From NCBI RefSeq assembly GCF_002252705.1, contig NZ_NQLA01000011.1:1-64000 (forward strand): a DNA stretch of 64,000 nucleotides. The letters are read 5' to 3'. This document shows, one piece after another, positions 46,391-56,135 of this stretch; the stretch's first letter is position 1, and the number at the start of each line of letters is the position of its first letter. A program made the position numbers and the translations under genes. The stretch comes from Vulcanococcus limneticus LL (GTDB taxonomy: Bacteria; Cyanobacteriota; Cyanobacteriia; PCC-6307; Cyanobiaceae). The notes under the pieces were generated by a model. It worked only from the letters and a program-made list of their open reading frames with translations. It was not told the DNA's origin and made no database searches.

Positions 46391-47341
46391 ATGTCCGTGG
46401 GCTGCGTGGAGCAGCTGGCCGAGTGCCTCACGGCCAGTGGCCTGGTGCTGCACCTCACCCAGCTCGCGCCCGGCCCCCTGGACAGCACCCTGCAGCTGTT
46501 GCGCGTCGGTCCGCTGCTGCTGCTTCGGGGCCGCCTCGATCGCCAGCTGCATGTCGCCGGGCCCAAGCTGCGGGGCCATCAGATCCTGGCCCTGGATCTG
46601 GCGGCGCGCCCCGGTACCCGCTCCTGCCGTTCCCACGGCACCTTGCTGCCGTCCACGGCGGTCTTCGGGCTCGCCAGCCATGGCGACGTGCATCTCACCA
46701 CCGCCGACCGCACCGATCTGGTCCTGGTGGTGCTGGATCAGAGCCGTTTCCTGCGGTTGGCCGGCGGCTTCGGCTGGAGCGAGCTGGAGCAGCAGGGGTT
46801 TGCCGCCAACTGGCTGCGGGTGGAGCCCCTGCGGTTCGCGCGGGTGCGCAGCTACCTGCGCCAGCTGTTTGGCCTGGCGGAGGCCAGCCCGGGCCGGCTG
46901 GCTGAGCCGGGGATGGCGCGGCTGATCGAGCAGGATCTGCTGCCCCTGCTGCTGGAGGCCCTGGCCCAGGGCAGCGCCGCCCGGCTCGATCGCCCTCCCG
47001 CCCGCCTCGAGCTGGTGAAGGTGGCCCAGGACTGGATGCATCGCCATCCCGACCTGCCGATCACCCTGGAGGAGCTCTGCCACCAGGTGTACGCCAGCCG
47101 CCGCAGCCTGATTCAGGGCTTCAGCGAGCACCTGGGCATGGGGCCGATGGCCTACCTGAAGCTGCAGCGCCTGCACGCGGTGCGCCGCCTGTTGCTCGCC
47201 GCTGCCCCCGAGCAGACCACGGTGGCGGCGGTGGCGGCCCGCTTCGGCTTCCTCAGCGCCGGGCACTTCTCGCGTGACTACCGGCGCCTGTTCGGCGAGC
47301 TGCCGCGCGAGACCCTGGCGGCCCGGCTGCGGGCGGCCTAG
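46391..47341 (+). CDS. AraC-family transcription regulator
   Basis: 316 residues from ATG 46391 (GTG 46382 also possible). The C-terminal AraC HTH is intact: LPITLEELCHQVYASRRSLI, FSEHLGMGPMAYLKLQRLHA and VAARFGFLSAGHFSRDYRRL. It is divergent from the sulfatase operon with a 181-base shared promoter region, so it is the likely regulator. The effector domain is unfamiliar. Confidence 0.9.
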   Translation: MSVGCVEQLAECLTASGLVLHLTQLAPGPLDSTLQLLRVGPLLLLRGRLDRQLHVAGPKLRGHQILALDLAARPGTRSCRSHGTLLPSTAVFGLASHGDVHLTTADRTDLVLVVLDQSRFLRLAGGFGWSELEQQGFAANWLRVEPLRFARVRSYLRQLFGLAEASPGRLAEPGMARLIEQDLLPLLLEALAQGSAARLDRPPARLELVKVAQDWMHRHPDLPITLEELCHQVYASRRSLIQGFSEHLGMGPMAYLKLQRLHAVRRLLLAAAPEQTTVAAVAARFGFLSAGHFSRDYRRLFGELPRETLAARLRAA

Positions 47342-47389
47342 ATCGCCCCCTCCCGCCAGGAGGGAAGGGGGGATCGCGCCCGGTGTCGG

Positions 47390-48253
47390 TCATGCCACCC
47401 CCTGGCGCCGTTGCCAGCGCAGCACGGGCATCGAGAGCAGCACCGTCACCAGCAGGTAGGCCAGCACGGCGATCTTCACGCTCGGCTGGCTGGGCGCATG
47501 GGTGGTGGCCAGCAGCAGGGCCAGGCCGGGATTTCGCATCGAGGTCACGAGCGCCACGGTGGTGCGTTCCCGCGGCTGGGGGCCGGCCAGCAGCAGGCCG
47601 ATGCCCAGGGCCACCAGCACCATCACCGCCATCAGGGCCAGGGCCAGCAGTTCACGGCCCACGAAGGGCAGCAGCAGCGGGGCGGTCTTGATCAGCACCA
47701 CCACGAGCAGCAACAGCAGCAGGGCATTGGCGAGCCGGTCGAGCGGCCCCTGGATCCGCGCAACGAGCCGGCGCTGCCAGCGCCTGAGCGCCAGGCCCGC
47801 CAGCAGGGGCAGCAGCTGGACCTGGCCGACCTGCAGGGCTACCTCCGCCGGCCCCACGTCCCAGCCGCTCAGGCCGAAGCTGGAGCTGTAGAGGTCGGCC
47901 ATCAGCGGCACCGACACGATCGCCGCCCCGGCGGCACAGCCCTGCAGCAGCGCCGCCAGCTGGCGATCACCGCCCTGGTTGCCGGCCTTGCGCAGGATCA
48001 GGGGGGCGCTGGGGCAGACGGCCATCAGCCCGATCGCCAGGCGCGCCGCAGGACTCAGGGCGAAGCTCAGCGGCAGCTTCAGCAGCAGCAGGGCCGCCAG
48101 GGGCACCAGCAGGCACGAGCCGACCAGCACCCGCAGCACCAAGCCCCAGCGCTGGCGGATCAGGCGCAGCCCATCGCCCGGCAGGCCGAGGCCGAGGGCG
48201 AACATGATCGTGAACAGGGTGACGCTCACGATCAGGGCGGGAGCCTGGGCCAT
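47390..48253 (-). CDS. BASS-family (bile acid:sodium symporter-like) transporter
   Basis: 287 residues, nine or so membrane segments. SVTLFTIMFALGLGL, AIGLMAVCPSAPLILRKAGN and RERTTVALVTSMRNPGLALL match the BASS fold and its sodium-site region. The substrate cannot be told; family members carry organic anions, pyruvate, pantothenate or sulfur compounds. It is the last gene of a minus-strand row of four membrane proteins. Confidence 0.85.
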   Translation of the reverse strand: MAQAPALIVSVTLFTIMFALGLGLPGDGLRLIRQRWGLVLRVLVGSCLLVPLAALLLLKLPLSFALSPAARLAIGLMAVCPSAPLILRKAGNQGGDRQLAALLQGCAAGAAIVSVPLMADLYSSSFGLSGWDVGPAEVALQVGQVQLLPLLAGLALRRWQRRLVARIQGPLDRLANALLLLLLVVVLIKTAPLLLPFVGRELLALALMAVMVLVALGIGLLLAGPQPRERTTVALVTSMRNPGLALLLATTHAPSQPSVKIAVLAYLLVTVLLSMPVLRWQRRQGVA

Positions 48254-48305
48254 GGCGACGGGTGTGGGGGGAGAAAAAACGGAGGGGGGAAGCGGCCGGT
48301 CGTGG

Positions 48306-48689
48306 TCAGGCGGTGAAGGCGCCGGCCATGAGCATCAGCAGGGCGATCACCCCGATCAGCGTGATCAGCACGGCTGTCACCGTCGCGATCGAGAGCTGGT
48401 CCCGGTAAACGATTTCATCGCGCTGGAGCCGCTGCACATAGCGCCGGTGCTGCAGGGTGGCCAGGGCGAGGGCGAGCACGCCCGTGGTCACGAAGCCCAT
48501 CGCCACCAGCTGCACCCCCAGCCCGGCGTGGGCGATGCCGCCGCCGCGCCCGTTGATCGCGGCGATGATCTTGTCGAGGCCGAAACCGAAGCTGATCAGC
48601 GACAGGCTGGTGCGGATCCAGGCCATCAGGGTGCGGTCGGCGGCCGCCCGGTTGCGCTCCTTGGCCAGTTCGTTGGCGACGTTCACCAT
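48306..48689 (-). CDS. YidH/DUF202 membrane protein
   Basis: 127 residues with the DUF202 signature NELAKERNRAAADRTLMAWI and RTSLSLISFGFGLDKII, then three membrane helices. Function unknown. It ends 52 bases before the BASS gene and starts two bases after the next one upstream. Confidence 0.88.
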   Translation of the reverse strand: MVNVANELAKERNRAAADRTLMAWIRTSLSLISFGFGLDKIIAAINGRGGGIAHAGLGVQLVAMGFVTTGVLALALATLQHRRYVQRLQRDEIVYRDQLSIATVTAVLITLIGVIALLMLMAGAFTA

Positions 48690-48691
48690 GG

Positions 48692-49090
48692 TCAGGGCTC
48701 CCCACTGGGGCCCTGGGCCGGCGGGGCCTTCTGCCGCTCCAGGCGCGTCTCCGCCTCCAGCTCCCGGGCCAGGAACAGGTTCAGGAAGGTCCGAATCACC
48801 GCCACCACGCCCAGCTGGATCAGGTGCTGGCCAGAGGGGGTGGTGGTGGTGGCGACGATGTCGGCGCCGAGCTGGAATTCCAGGGCCAGCGACAGCCAGG
48901 CCCCGAAGCGCAGTCGCACCCCCGCCAGGGGCGGCCCGGGTTGGGCACGCCGCCGCCAGGGCCGTTGCAGTTGGTTGGCGCAGGCCAGCAGGCCCACGAG
49001 CACCGTTCCCACCGAGAGGGTCTCGAGCAGGAAGCGGGTGGTGCCGGCCAGCGCCAGCAGCAGGGTTTCGGCGCTCTCAGCGATCGGCAT
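48692..49090 (-). CDS. DUF1622 membrane protein
   Basis: 132 residues, LETLSVGTVLVGLLACANQL and RLRFGAWLSLALEFQLGADI, then a helix (HLIQLGVVAVIRTFLNLFLA) and a charged tail (RELEAETRLERQK), the DUF1622 pattern. Function unknown. Its start overlaps the end of the upstream gene by 14 bases. Confidence 0.85.
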   Translation of the reverse strand: MPIAESAETLLLALAGTTRFLLETLSVGTVLVGLLACANQLQRPWRRRAQPGPPLAGVRLRFGAWLSLALEFQLGADIVATTTTPSGQHLIQLGVVAVIRTFLNLFLARELEAETRLERQKAPPAQGPSGEP

Positions 49091-49688
49091 CGGGCTGCGG
49101 GTGAGGGGAGCGCAGGGGTGGCTGATCCAGCAGGTGGATCAGCCACCCTGGCACCGCGATCGCGGTCACGAGGATCGTGAGCGAGGTGCTCAGACGGCTG
49201 GAGAAGGCCCGGGCGGGATCGAGGCCGGAATGCAGGAAGGTGAGGGTCACCAATACCGCGAAGATGCCGGTGGTGAGTGCGCTGGCCGACCGCAGCAGAT
49301 CCCGCGGCGGGTGGCCGCCACCCAGCCGGGCATCCCGGCTCAGGCGTCGACCGGCCAGGCCACCGGCCAGGGCAAAGCAGCCCAGCGTGAGGGCCCGGCC
49401 CGTGACATCCCCCGTGGGGGCGCTGGCCTGCAGCCGGCTCGCCAGTACGGCGGCCGTGCCAAGCACCGATCCGGTGGCAGCCCCCAGCAGGCCCCACCAG
49501 CGCAGTGGATCCACGGTGCGGCGGCTCACCTGGGCCGTGGCTGCCAGGGCCAGGGCGCCCAGCAGGCTTGCGGGAACCTCCGGCAGCCTGCTGGTGAGCC
49601 CGTAGCCCAGTACGGCGCCCAGCAGCCCACCGGCCAGCCGCTGCAGCTGGAGGACCGGAGCGGGGCGGGGAAGGGGGAGAGGACGCAT
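49077..49688 (-). CDS. Integral membrane protein, unknown
   Basis: 203 residues from ATG 49688 (MRPLPLPRPAPVLQLQRLAG). Five or six hydrophobic segments (LAGGLLGAVLGYGLTSRLP, ASLLGALALAATAQVSRR, GRALTLGCFALAGGLAGRRL, LTTGIFAVLVTLTFLHSGL, LTILVTAIAVPGWLIHLLDQ). No family recognised. First gene of the four-gene membrane-protein row. Confidence 0.7.
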   Translation of the reverse strand: MRPLPLPRPAPVLQLQRLAGGLLGAVLGYGLTSRLPEVPASLLGALALAATAQVSRRTVDPLRWWGLLGAATGSVLGTAAVLASRLQASAPTGDVTGRALTLGCFALAGGLAGRRLSRDARLGGGHPPRDLLRSASALTTGIFAVLVTLTFLHSGLDPARAFSSRLSTSLTILVTAIAVPGWLIHLLDQPPLRSPHPQPDADR

Positions 49689-49946
49689 GGCCTGGCCTGG
49701 CGGAGCGGAGCCCAACGCCCCTCGTGCCGCAACGTATCGACCTCCCAGGCCCCTGTCCCGCCGCTGGTGAGGATTGCAAAGTCGACGAATTCGGCTGGGT
49801 TTGCGGGTAGCGGCAGGGGAGCCGGTTCGGGCCAGACGCTCCGTCCGCCGGCCCGCGCTGGAGTGGATCCGTCCGCCGCTGGCGTGGCGGGCATCACCAT
49901 GGGCTGTTCCCGGTTTGACCGCTGCCGATGGCGGCGCAGAGCTGGC

Positions 49947-52321
49947 ATGCGGCCTGATGGACCCTGGCCCTTGAGCGCAGCAGCCGATCGACCGGTGATC
50001 GCGATCGTGGGGGGGGCTTCAGCGGCACCCTGCTCGCCAGCCACCTGCTGCGCCGCAGTGCCCGGCCGCTGGAGCTGTTGCTGATCGATCGCAACGGGGG
50101 CTTCGGCAAGGGCCTGGCCTACGGCACTGGCGATCCGGGCCACCTGCTCAACGTGTCGGCGGGGGCGATGAGCGCCTGGCCGAGCGATCCCAGCCATCTG
50201 CTGCGCTGGCTGGAGCTCAACCGCGAGAGTCTGTCGGACCTGCTGCCGGCGGATCTGGACGCCAGCAGCTTCATCCCCCGCCAGGTCTACGGGCTGTACC
50301 TGAGCTCGATCCTGCAGGACGCGATCGCCCACGCCTCGCCGGAGATCCGCTTCCGCAGCCTGACCGCCGAGGTGGTGGATCTGGAACCCGGCGCCCAGGC
50401 GGGGGCGCCCTATCGCCTCAGCCTGCGGGACGGCGAACAGCTGCAGGTCGATCGGGTGGTGCTGGCCTGGGGCAACTCCGCGATCCCTCCCGAGGCCCCG
50501 TCCGATCCGCTGCAACGCCATGGCTGGCTGGCTGGCGCCACGGCGGATCTGGATCCCGACGCCACGGTGGCGCTGCTGGGCACCGGCCTGACCATGGTGG
50601 ACATGGTGGTGTCGCTGTTGGGCCAGGGCCACCGCGGCCCGGTGATCGCCCTCTCGCGCCGCGGCCATGCTCCCAACGGTCACCGCCGGGTGCGGCCGAT
50701 CGCCCCCTGGCTCGATCCCGCCGAGGCCCCCGGTACCGTGCTGGGCCTCTGGCGCCTGATCCGCCGGCGGGTGGCCCAGGCCGAGCGCGAAGGCGACGAC
50801 TGGCGCGCCGTGATCGATGCGCTGCGGCCGGTGAGCCAGCGGCTCTGGGCCCAGCTGGGGGAGCGGGAGCGCTGCCGCTTCCTGCGCCATGCCGCCGTGG
50901 TTTGGGATGTGCACCGCCACCGCATCGCTGAGCCGCTGCAGCGCCAGCTGCAGGCCCTGCTCGAAGCCGGCCAGCTGCGGCTCTGGGCTGCGCGGCTGGA
51001 GCGGGTCGAGCCCCAGGCGGGGCGCCTGGCCCTGCAGCTGCGCCGCCGCGGCCACACCACCAGCGAAACGGTGCATGTGGACCGGCTGATCCGCTGCACC
51101 GGCATCCCCCTCGACTACGCCCGCGCCCAGGAGCCCCTGCTGCGCCAGTTGCGCGAGCGCGGCCTGCTGCGCAGCGATGGCCTCGGTCTGGGGGTGCGCA
51201 GCGCCGCCAATGGCGCCCTGTTCGCCGCCCCTGTCCACGGCAGCCCTGTCCCCTGCAGCCCTGCCGATGGCAGCGGGCAGCCATCGCCGGTGCTCTACAC
51301 CATCGGCTCCCCCCGCAAGGGCGACCTGTGGGAGACGATCGCCGTGCCGGAGCTGCGCCACCAGGCCCAGGCCCTGGCCGAGACCCTGCTGCGCTCGCTG
51401 CCGCGCTTCCTGCTGCCGGTGGAGCCGGTGCTGCCCCAGGTGGGCGCGGCGGAGTCTGGTGCTGGTTCCGCGGTCTCCGCCCCCGCGGTGGCGCCCCCTC
51501 CCCCGGCCTTCCTCTGGCGCCAGCTGTTCGACCCCGACACCAGCACCTTCACCTACCTACTGGCCGACCCGGCCAGCGGCGAGGCGGCGCTGGTGGATCC
51601 GGTGCTGGAGCAGCTGGAGCGGGATCTGCAGCTGCTCCAGGAGCTGGGGCTGCAGCTCAGTTTCTGCCTGGAGACCCACCTGCACGCCGACCACATCACC
51701 GCCGCCGGCGAGTTGCGCCGCCGCACCGGCTGCCGCCTGATCGTGCCGGCGGCCCCCGGGATCACCAACGCCGACCAGTTGCTGGTGGGCGGTGAGCGGC
51801 TGCGGCTGCAGGCAATCGAGCTGGAGGTGATCGCCACGCCGGGCCACAGCCCCGAGCACCTGTCCTATCTGGTGCAGGGCAGCCACCTGCTCACGGGCGA
51901 TGCGCTGCTGATCCGCGGCTGTGGGCGCACCGATATCCAGAACGGCGATCCCGGCCAGCTCTACGACTCCCTGCAGCGGCTGCTCGCCCTGCCGGAGGCC
52001 ACCCTGGTGCTTCCCGCCCACGACTACCTGGGCCGCACCTCCAGCAGCATCGGCGAGGAGAAGCGCCACAACCCGAAGCTGGCCGGGCGTAGCCGCGAGC
52101 AGTTCATCACCCTGATGACCAGCCAGCGGCTGGCGCCGCCCCGCCGCATCGATCAGGCCCTGCCCGCCAACCTGCACCTGGGGGACTGGCTGCCGGGCGA
52201 CCACCACGACGCGGACCTGCAGGCCCACCTGGCGGGCCAGGCCCATGACGCCCGCGAGGCCCTCGCCAAGGCGGATGCCAACCGCGACATCTACAACGCC
52301 TACATCGGCATGTACATCTGA
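49947..52321 (+). pseudogene. FAD/NAD(P)-binding protein fused to persulfide-dioxygenase-like hydrolase, frameshifted
   Basis: The N-terminus (MRPDGPWPLSAAADRPVIAI) reaches the Rossmann glycine loop IVGG and is then thrown out of frame at an eight-G run (50009-50016). One extra G would restore VGGGFSGTLLASHLLRRSAR and join LLLIDRNGGFGKGLAYGTGD, giving ~790 residues. The first ~470 are an NAD_binding_9-type flavoprotein (LLNVSAGAMSAWPSDPSHLL). The last ~270 are a metallo-beta-lactamase fold: THLHADH, TPGHSPEHLSYLV, GDALLIRGCGRTDIQ, LPAHDY, as in ETHE1-type persulfide dioxygenases. Without correction, translation could begin only at about 50078, lacking the FAD loop. Confidence 0.82.
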
Positions 52322-52362
52322 GCCGATGATCCGGGCGCCCCAGCGCCCCACCGCGCGGCGGA

Positions 52363-54153
52363 TCAGCGCCCCACCGCGTAGTTCTGCATCAGGCGTGCAT
52401 TGGCGGCGGCCCGCAGCACCGCTCCCTCGGGGCTGAGGTCCCGGGCGCAGGCGCACAGCCGCCCCTCTGACCAGGGGCCCTTGCGCTCCAGCCGGTGGCC
52501 CCTGGCCTCCAGGGCGGTGATCGTGGCGGCCGGAAGTCGCGACTCCACCGCCAGGTGGCCCGGCCGGGCCGGGCGGGGATAGAAGGAGCTGGGGGCGTGC
52601 TCGCTGTGCCAGGCGGGGGAATCGATCGCCTGCTGCAGGCCCAGGTCGTGGTGCGCCAGCTTGAGGAACAGCTGCAGTGACCACTGGTCCTGCTGGTCGC
52701 CGCCGGGGGTGCCGAAGGCCAGGGCCGTGCGCCCCTCGCGGAAGGCCATCGAGGGGGAGAGGGTGCTGCGGGGCCGCTTGCCCGGGGCCAGGGCGTTGGG
52801 GAGTCCTTCCTCCAGCCAGAACATCTGGGCGCGGCTGCCCAGGCAGAAGCCCAGGCCCGGAATCATCGGTGAACTCTGCAGCCAGCCCCCCGACGGAGTG
52901 GCTGCCACCATGTTTCCCCAGCGGTCCACCACGTCGATGTGGCAGGTGTCGCCGCGCACCACGCCCACGGTGGGTTCGCCAGTGCCGGCACCGCCCACCG
53001 CCGGGGCTTCGATCCCGCTGAGCCGGGGCGCCCGCCCCATGGGGGTGCCGGGGCGCAGCTCCAGCGAGGCCTGGGGGCCGATCAGCTGGCGGCGCTCGTC
53101 GTTGTAGTCCTCCGAGAGCAGGGCCTCGATCGGCACCGCGCCAAAGGCGGGGTCGCCATACCAGGCCTCCCGATCGGCGAAGGCCAGCTTGCCGGCCTCG
53201 GTGAGCAGGTGCACGAACTCGGGGCCATCGGGCGCCAGCCCGGCCAGGTCGAAGCCCCGCAGCAGGGCCAGCTGCTGCAGGAACACCGGCCCCTGGGTCC
53301 AGGGACCGCACTTGGCCACCAGCCAGTCGCCGTAGCTCAGGGTGAGCGGTGCCTCCCAGCTGGCCTGCCAGGCCGCCAGGTCGGCGCCATCGAGCAGGGC
53401 TCGGTGGCGGCGGCCGGAGGCATCCCGCAGCTCCGCGGTGGCGCAGAAGCGATCGATCGCCTCGGCCACGAAGCCCTCGCGCCAGGCGTGGCGCACGGCC
53501 TCGATGCGCCGCTCGCGGCTGCCGCCGGCCTGTCGCGCCTCTGCCACCAGGCGCTCGTAGGTGTCCGCCAGCTCCGGCCGGCGAAACAGGCTCCAGGCCC
53601 TGGGCACCTCGCCGTTGGGCAGCCACACGGCGGCGGAGCTGGGCCATTCGGCCTGGAACCACTCCCGCATCCCGGCGATCGTCTCCACCGCCTGGGGCAC
53701 CAGCGGGCAGCCGCTGCGGGCGTAGTGGATGGCGGGTGCCAGGGCCTCGGCGATGTCGATCGTGCCGTGGTCGCGCAGCAGCAGCAGCCAGGCATCCACG
53801 GCCCCCGGCACGCAGGGGGCGAGCAGCCCCGAGCCCGGCACCATCGCCAGGTCCAGGGCGCGGAAGGCCGCGATCGTCGCCCGCCGCGGCGCCACCCCCT
53901 GGCCGCAGAGCACCGTCAGCTGCTGGTTCGCCGCCGACCACACCAGGGCTGGCATGTCGCCGCCGGGGCCATTGAGGTGGGGTTCGGCCAGGTGCAGCAC
54001 AAAGCCGGCCACCACCGCCGCGTCGAAGGCGTTGCCGCCCCGCTCCAGCACCCCCATCGCCGCGCTGGAGCCGATCCAGTGGGTGGTGGCCACCATGCCG
54101 AAGCTGCCGTGCAGCTCGGGCCGGGTTGTGAACGGCTGGGGGGTGAGGGCCAT
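52363..54153 (-). CDS. Gamma-glutamyltranspeptidase family enzyme
   Basis: 596 residues from ATG 54153 (MALTPQPFTTRPELHGSFGM); a longer in-frame start was rejected as non-conserved. GGNAFDAAVVAGFVLHLAEP and HLNGPGGDMPALV are family blocks, and Thr403 in VRGDTCHIDVVDRWGNMVAA is the expected nucleophile at the autocleavage site (usual TTH becomes TCH). No signal peptide is obvious, so the site of action is unclear. It would split gamma-glutamyl compounds such as glutathione. It converges on the flavoprotein/hydrolase gene. Confidence 0.9.
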   Translation of the reverse strand: MALTPQPFTTRPELHGSFGMVATTHWIGSSAAMGVLERGGNAFDAAVVAGFVLHLAEPHLNGPGGDMPALVWSAANQQLTVLCGQGVAPRRATIAAFRALDLAMVPGSGLLAPCVPGAVDAWLLLLRDHGTIDIAEALAPAIHYARSGCPLVPQAVETIAGMREWFQAEWPSSAAVWLPNGEVPRAWSLFRRPELADTYERLVAEARQAGGSRERRIEAVRHAWREGFVAEAIDRFCATAELRDASGRRHRALLDGADLAAWQASWEAPLTLSYGDWLVAKCGPWTQGPVFLQQLALLRGFDLAGLAPDGPEFVHLLTEAGKLAFADREAWYGDPAFGAVPIEALLSEDYNDERRQLIGPQASLELRPGTPMGRAPRLSGIEAPAVGGAGTGEPTVGVVRGDTCHIDVVDRWGNMVAATPSGGWLQSSPMIPGLGFCLGSRAQMFWLEEGLPNALAPGKRPRSTLSPSMAFREGRTALAFGTPGGDQQDQWSLQLFLKLAHHDLGLQQAIDSPAWHSEHAPSSFYPRPARPGHLAVESRLPAATITALEARGHRLERKGPWSEGRLCACARDLSPEGAVLRAAANARLMQNYAVGR

Positions 54154-54265
54154 CGGGCCAGAGCGCTGGGGGCTCAAGGGTGGCGTGGCGGTGACGACGC
54201 GAATCCCCCGGGGGCGGCGGCGATGATCGGCGGGATCACAGCCCCGTGGGGCCGGAGCGCCAGGG

Positions 54266-55327
54266 ATGACCGCCATTCTCGATCGCCTCACCGAGCGCAT
54301 CGGCAACACGCCGCTGGTGCGCTTGCACCAGACGGCCAGCCGCTACGGAGCCCAGGCGGAGGTCCTGCTCAAGCTCGAGTACCTGAATCCCCTTGGCAGC
54401 GTCAAGGACCGCACCGCCTTCAGCCTGATCGAGGAGGCCCGCGCCAGCGGGCGGGTGAATGGGAGCACGGTGCTGATTGAGCCCACCACCGGCAACACGG
54501 GCATCGGCCTGGCCTTCGCCGCCGCCGCCGCCGGGCTGCGGCTGATCCTGGTGATGCCGGATCGAGTGAGTGCCGAGCGCATCCGCCTGGCCAAGCTGCT
54601 GGGGGCGAAGGTGGTGCTCAGCCCGGGCGAGGCGTTCATGCTCGGTTGCATCGCCAAGGCGGAGGAGCTGCAGCAGGAGATTCCGGGAAGCGTGATCTTG
54701 CAGCAGTTCCGCAACCCGGCCAATCCGAGCATCCACGAGCGCACCACCGGGCCGGAGATCTGGCGCGACACCGGCGGCCAGCTGGATGTGGTGGTGGCGG
54801 GCGTGGGCACCGGCGGCACCCTGATGGGGGTGGCTCGGGCCCTCAAGCCCCTGCACCCCGATCTGCGTTGCGTGGCGGTGCAGCCGGCCCGCTCGCCGGT
54901 GCTGGGCGGCGGCGAACCCGGGCCCCACCAGCTCACGGGCATGGGCCCGAACTTCGTGTCCCCTCTGGTGGACCAGGGGCTGATCGATGAGATCGTCTCG
55001 GCCTACGAGGAGGATGCGATCGCGGTGCTGCGCCACTGCGCCGCCCACGACGGCATCCCCCTGGGCGTCTCCAGCGGGGCGGTGGTCTGGGCGGCGCTGC
55101 AGCTGGCGCGCCGGCCGGAGCATGCGGGCCAGCGGATCGTGGCGATCTGCGCCTCCGGCAGCGAGCGCTACCTCTCCACCAGCCTGCTGGCTGGGATCGG
55201 CCTGGAGAGCGACGACGTGAGCGACTGGTTCGGCGACGGGGCTGCTGTGGGCGGAGGGGGCGTGGACGGGGCGGCGACCGCGGCGGTCCCGGCTGAGCTG
55301 CAGGGAGCCTCACTCCATGGGGCCTGA
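54266..55327 (+). CDS. Cysteine synthase family enzyme (PLP)
   Basis: 353 residues. PLP lysine is Lys47 in [11 protein letters not shown]; the substrate loop is PTTGNTG (usually PTSGNTG) and the phosphate loop [12 protein letters not shown]-sulfhydrylase activity (O-acetylserine + sulfide to cysteine) is the first guess, but the Ser-to-Thr change and the ~40-residue Gly/Ala-rich tail could mean another amine or sulfur substrate. It overlaps the TauE/SafE gene by 11 bases. Confidence 0.9.
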   Translation: MTAILDRLTERIGNTPLVRLHQTASRYGAQAEVLLKLEYLNPLGSVKDRTAFSLIEEARASGRVNGSTVLIEPTTGNTGIGLAFAAAAAGLRLILVMPDRVSAERIRLAKLLGAKVVLSPGEAFMLGCIAKAEELQQEIPGSVILQQFRNPANPSIHERTTGPEIWRDTGGQLDVVVAGVGTGGTLMGVARALKPLHPDLRCVAVQPARSPVLGGGEPGPHQLTGMGPNFVSPLVDQGLIDEIVSAYEEDAIAVLRHCAAHDGIPLGVSSGAVVWAALQLARRPEHAGQRIVAICASGSERYLSTSLLAGIGLESDDVSDWFGDGAAVGGGGVDGAATAAVPAELQGASLHGA

Positions 55328-56135
55328 TCGCCTGTTGGCGGCCGCGCCCCCGGCGGTGGGGCTTCTGCAGGGCCTGGATCTGGTCTGGGTGGCGCTGGCG
55401 GCCGCGGCCGCGGGCCTGATCAACGCCCTGGCCGGCGGCGGCTCCCTGATCAGCTTTCCGGCGCTCACGGCCCTGGGGTTGCCGGCGGTGATGGCCAACG
55501 TGACCAATACCGTGGCCCTGGCCCCCGGCTACCTGGGTGCCACCCTCGCCCAGCGAAGGGACCTGCACGGCCAGCGCCGCCGCCTCTGGCTGCTGCTGCC
55601 CGCCGCTGCGGTGGGGGGGCTGGTGGGCGCGGTGCTGCTGCTCAACACGGCTGAGCGGGTGTTCGCTGTCCTGGTGCCGTTTCTGATCCTGTTGGCCTCC
55701 CTGCTGCTGGCCGCCCAGGAGCGGTTGCGGGCCTGGGTGCTGCGCCGAGCTGCCCACCATGGCCGCCACCCCAGCGAGCTTTGGTCGATCGGCCCTGTGG
55801 CCCTGGCCGCCGTCTACGGGGGCTATTTCGGCGGCGGCCTCAGCGTGATTGTGCTGGCGGTGCTGGCCCTCAGCCTCGACGACGACCTCACCCGCCTCAA
55901 CGCCCTCAAGCAGGCGGTCGCCTTCGTGACCAATCTCACGGCCGCCGTCTTTTTCCTGTTCTCCGATCAGGTGGCCTGGCGCACCGCCGTGGTGATGGCC
56001 CTGGCGGCCCTGGTCGGTGGGGCCCTGGGGGGCAAGGTGGCCGGCCGGGTCAATCCCCAGGTCTTGCGCAGCCTGGTGGTGGGGGTGGGGATTGCCGTGG
56101 CGCTGGCCTATTTCGTGCGACTTTTCGCCTTTTGA
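55317..56135 (+). CDS. TauE/SafE-family sulfite/sulfonate exporter
   Basis: 272 residues, about eight membrane segments. [20 protein letters not shown] and the second repeat [20 protein letters not shown] are the paired TauE/SafE motifs. The family exports sulfite, sulfoacetate or related organic anions. Coupled to the cysteine synthase gene upstream and followed by a second one. Confidence 0.9.
   Translation: MGPDRLLAAAPPAVGLLQGLDLVWVALAAAAAGLINALAGGGSLISFPALTALGLPAVMANVTNTVALAPGYLGATLAQRRDLHGQRRRLWLLLPAAAVGGLVGAVLLLNTAERVFAVLVPFLILLASLLLAAQERLRAWVLRRAAHHGRHPSELWSIGPVALAAVYGGYFGGGLSVIVLAVLALSLDDDLTRLNALKQAVAFVTNLTAAVFFLFSDQVAWRTAVVMALAALVGGALGGKVAGRVNPQVLRSLVVGVGIAVALAYFVRLFAF

Noticed and set aside
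46210-46566. Extended N-terminus for the sulfatase
   Set aside because: It would overlap the divergent AraC gene and has no signal peptide or conserved residues.
47342-47380. GC-rich hairpin between the AraC and BASS genes as a terminator
   Set aside because: Imperfect stem and no T tract on either strand.
47979-50084. A 701-codon plus-strand frame
   Set aside because: Mostly antisense to the membrane-protein row; only its last ~45 codons (from 49947) belong to the flavoprotein N-terminus.
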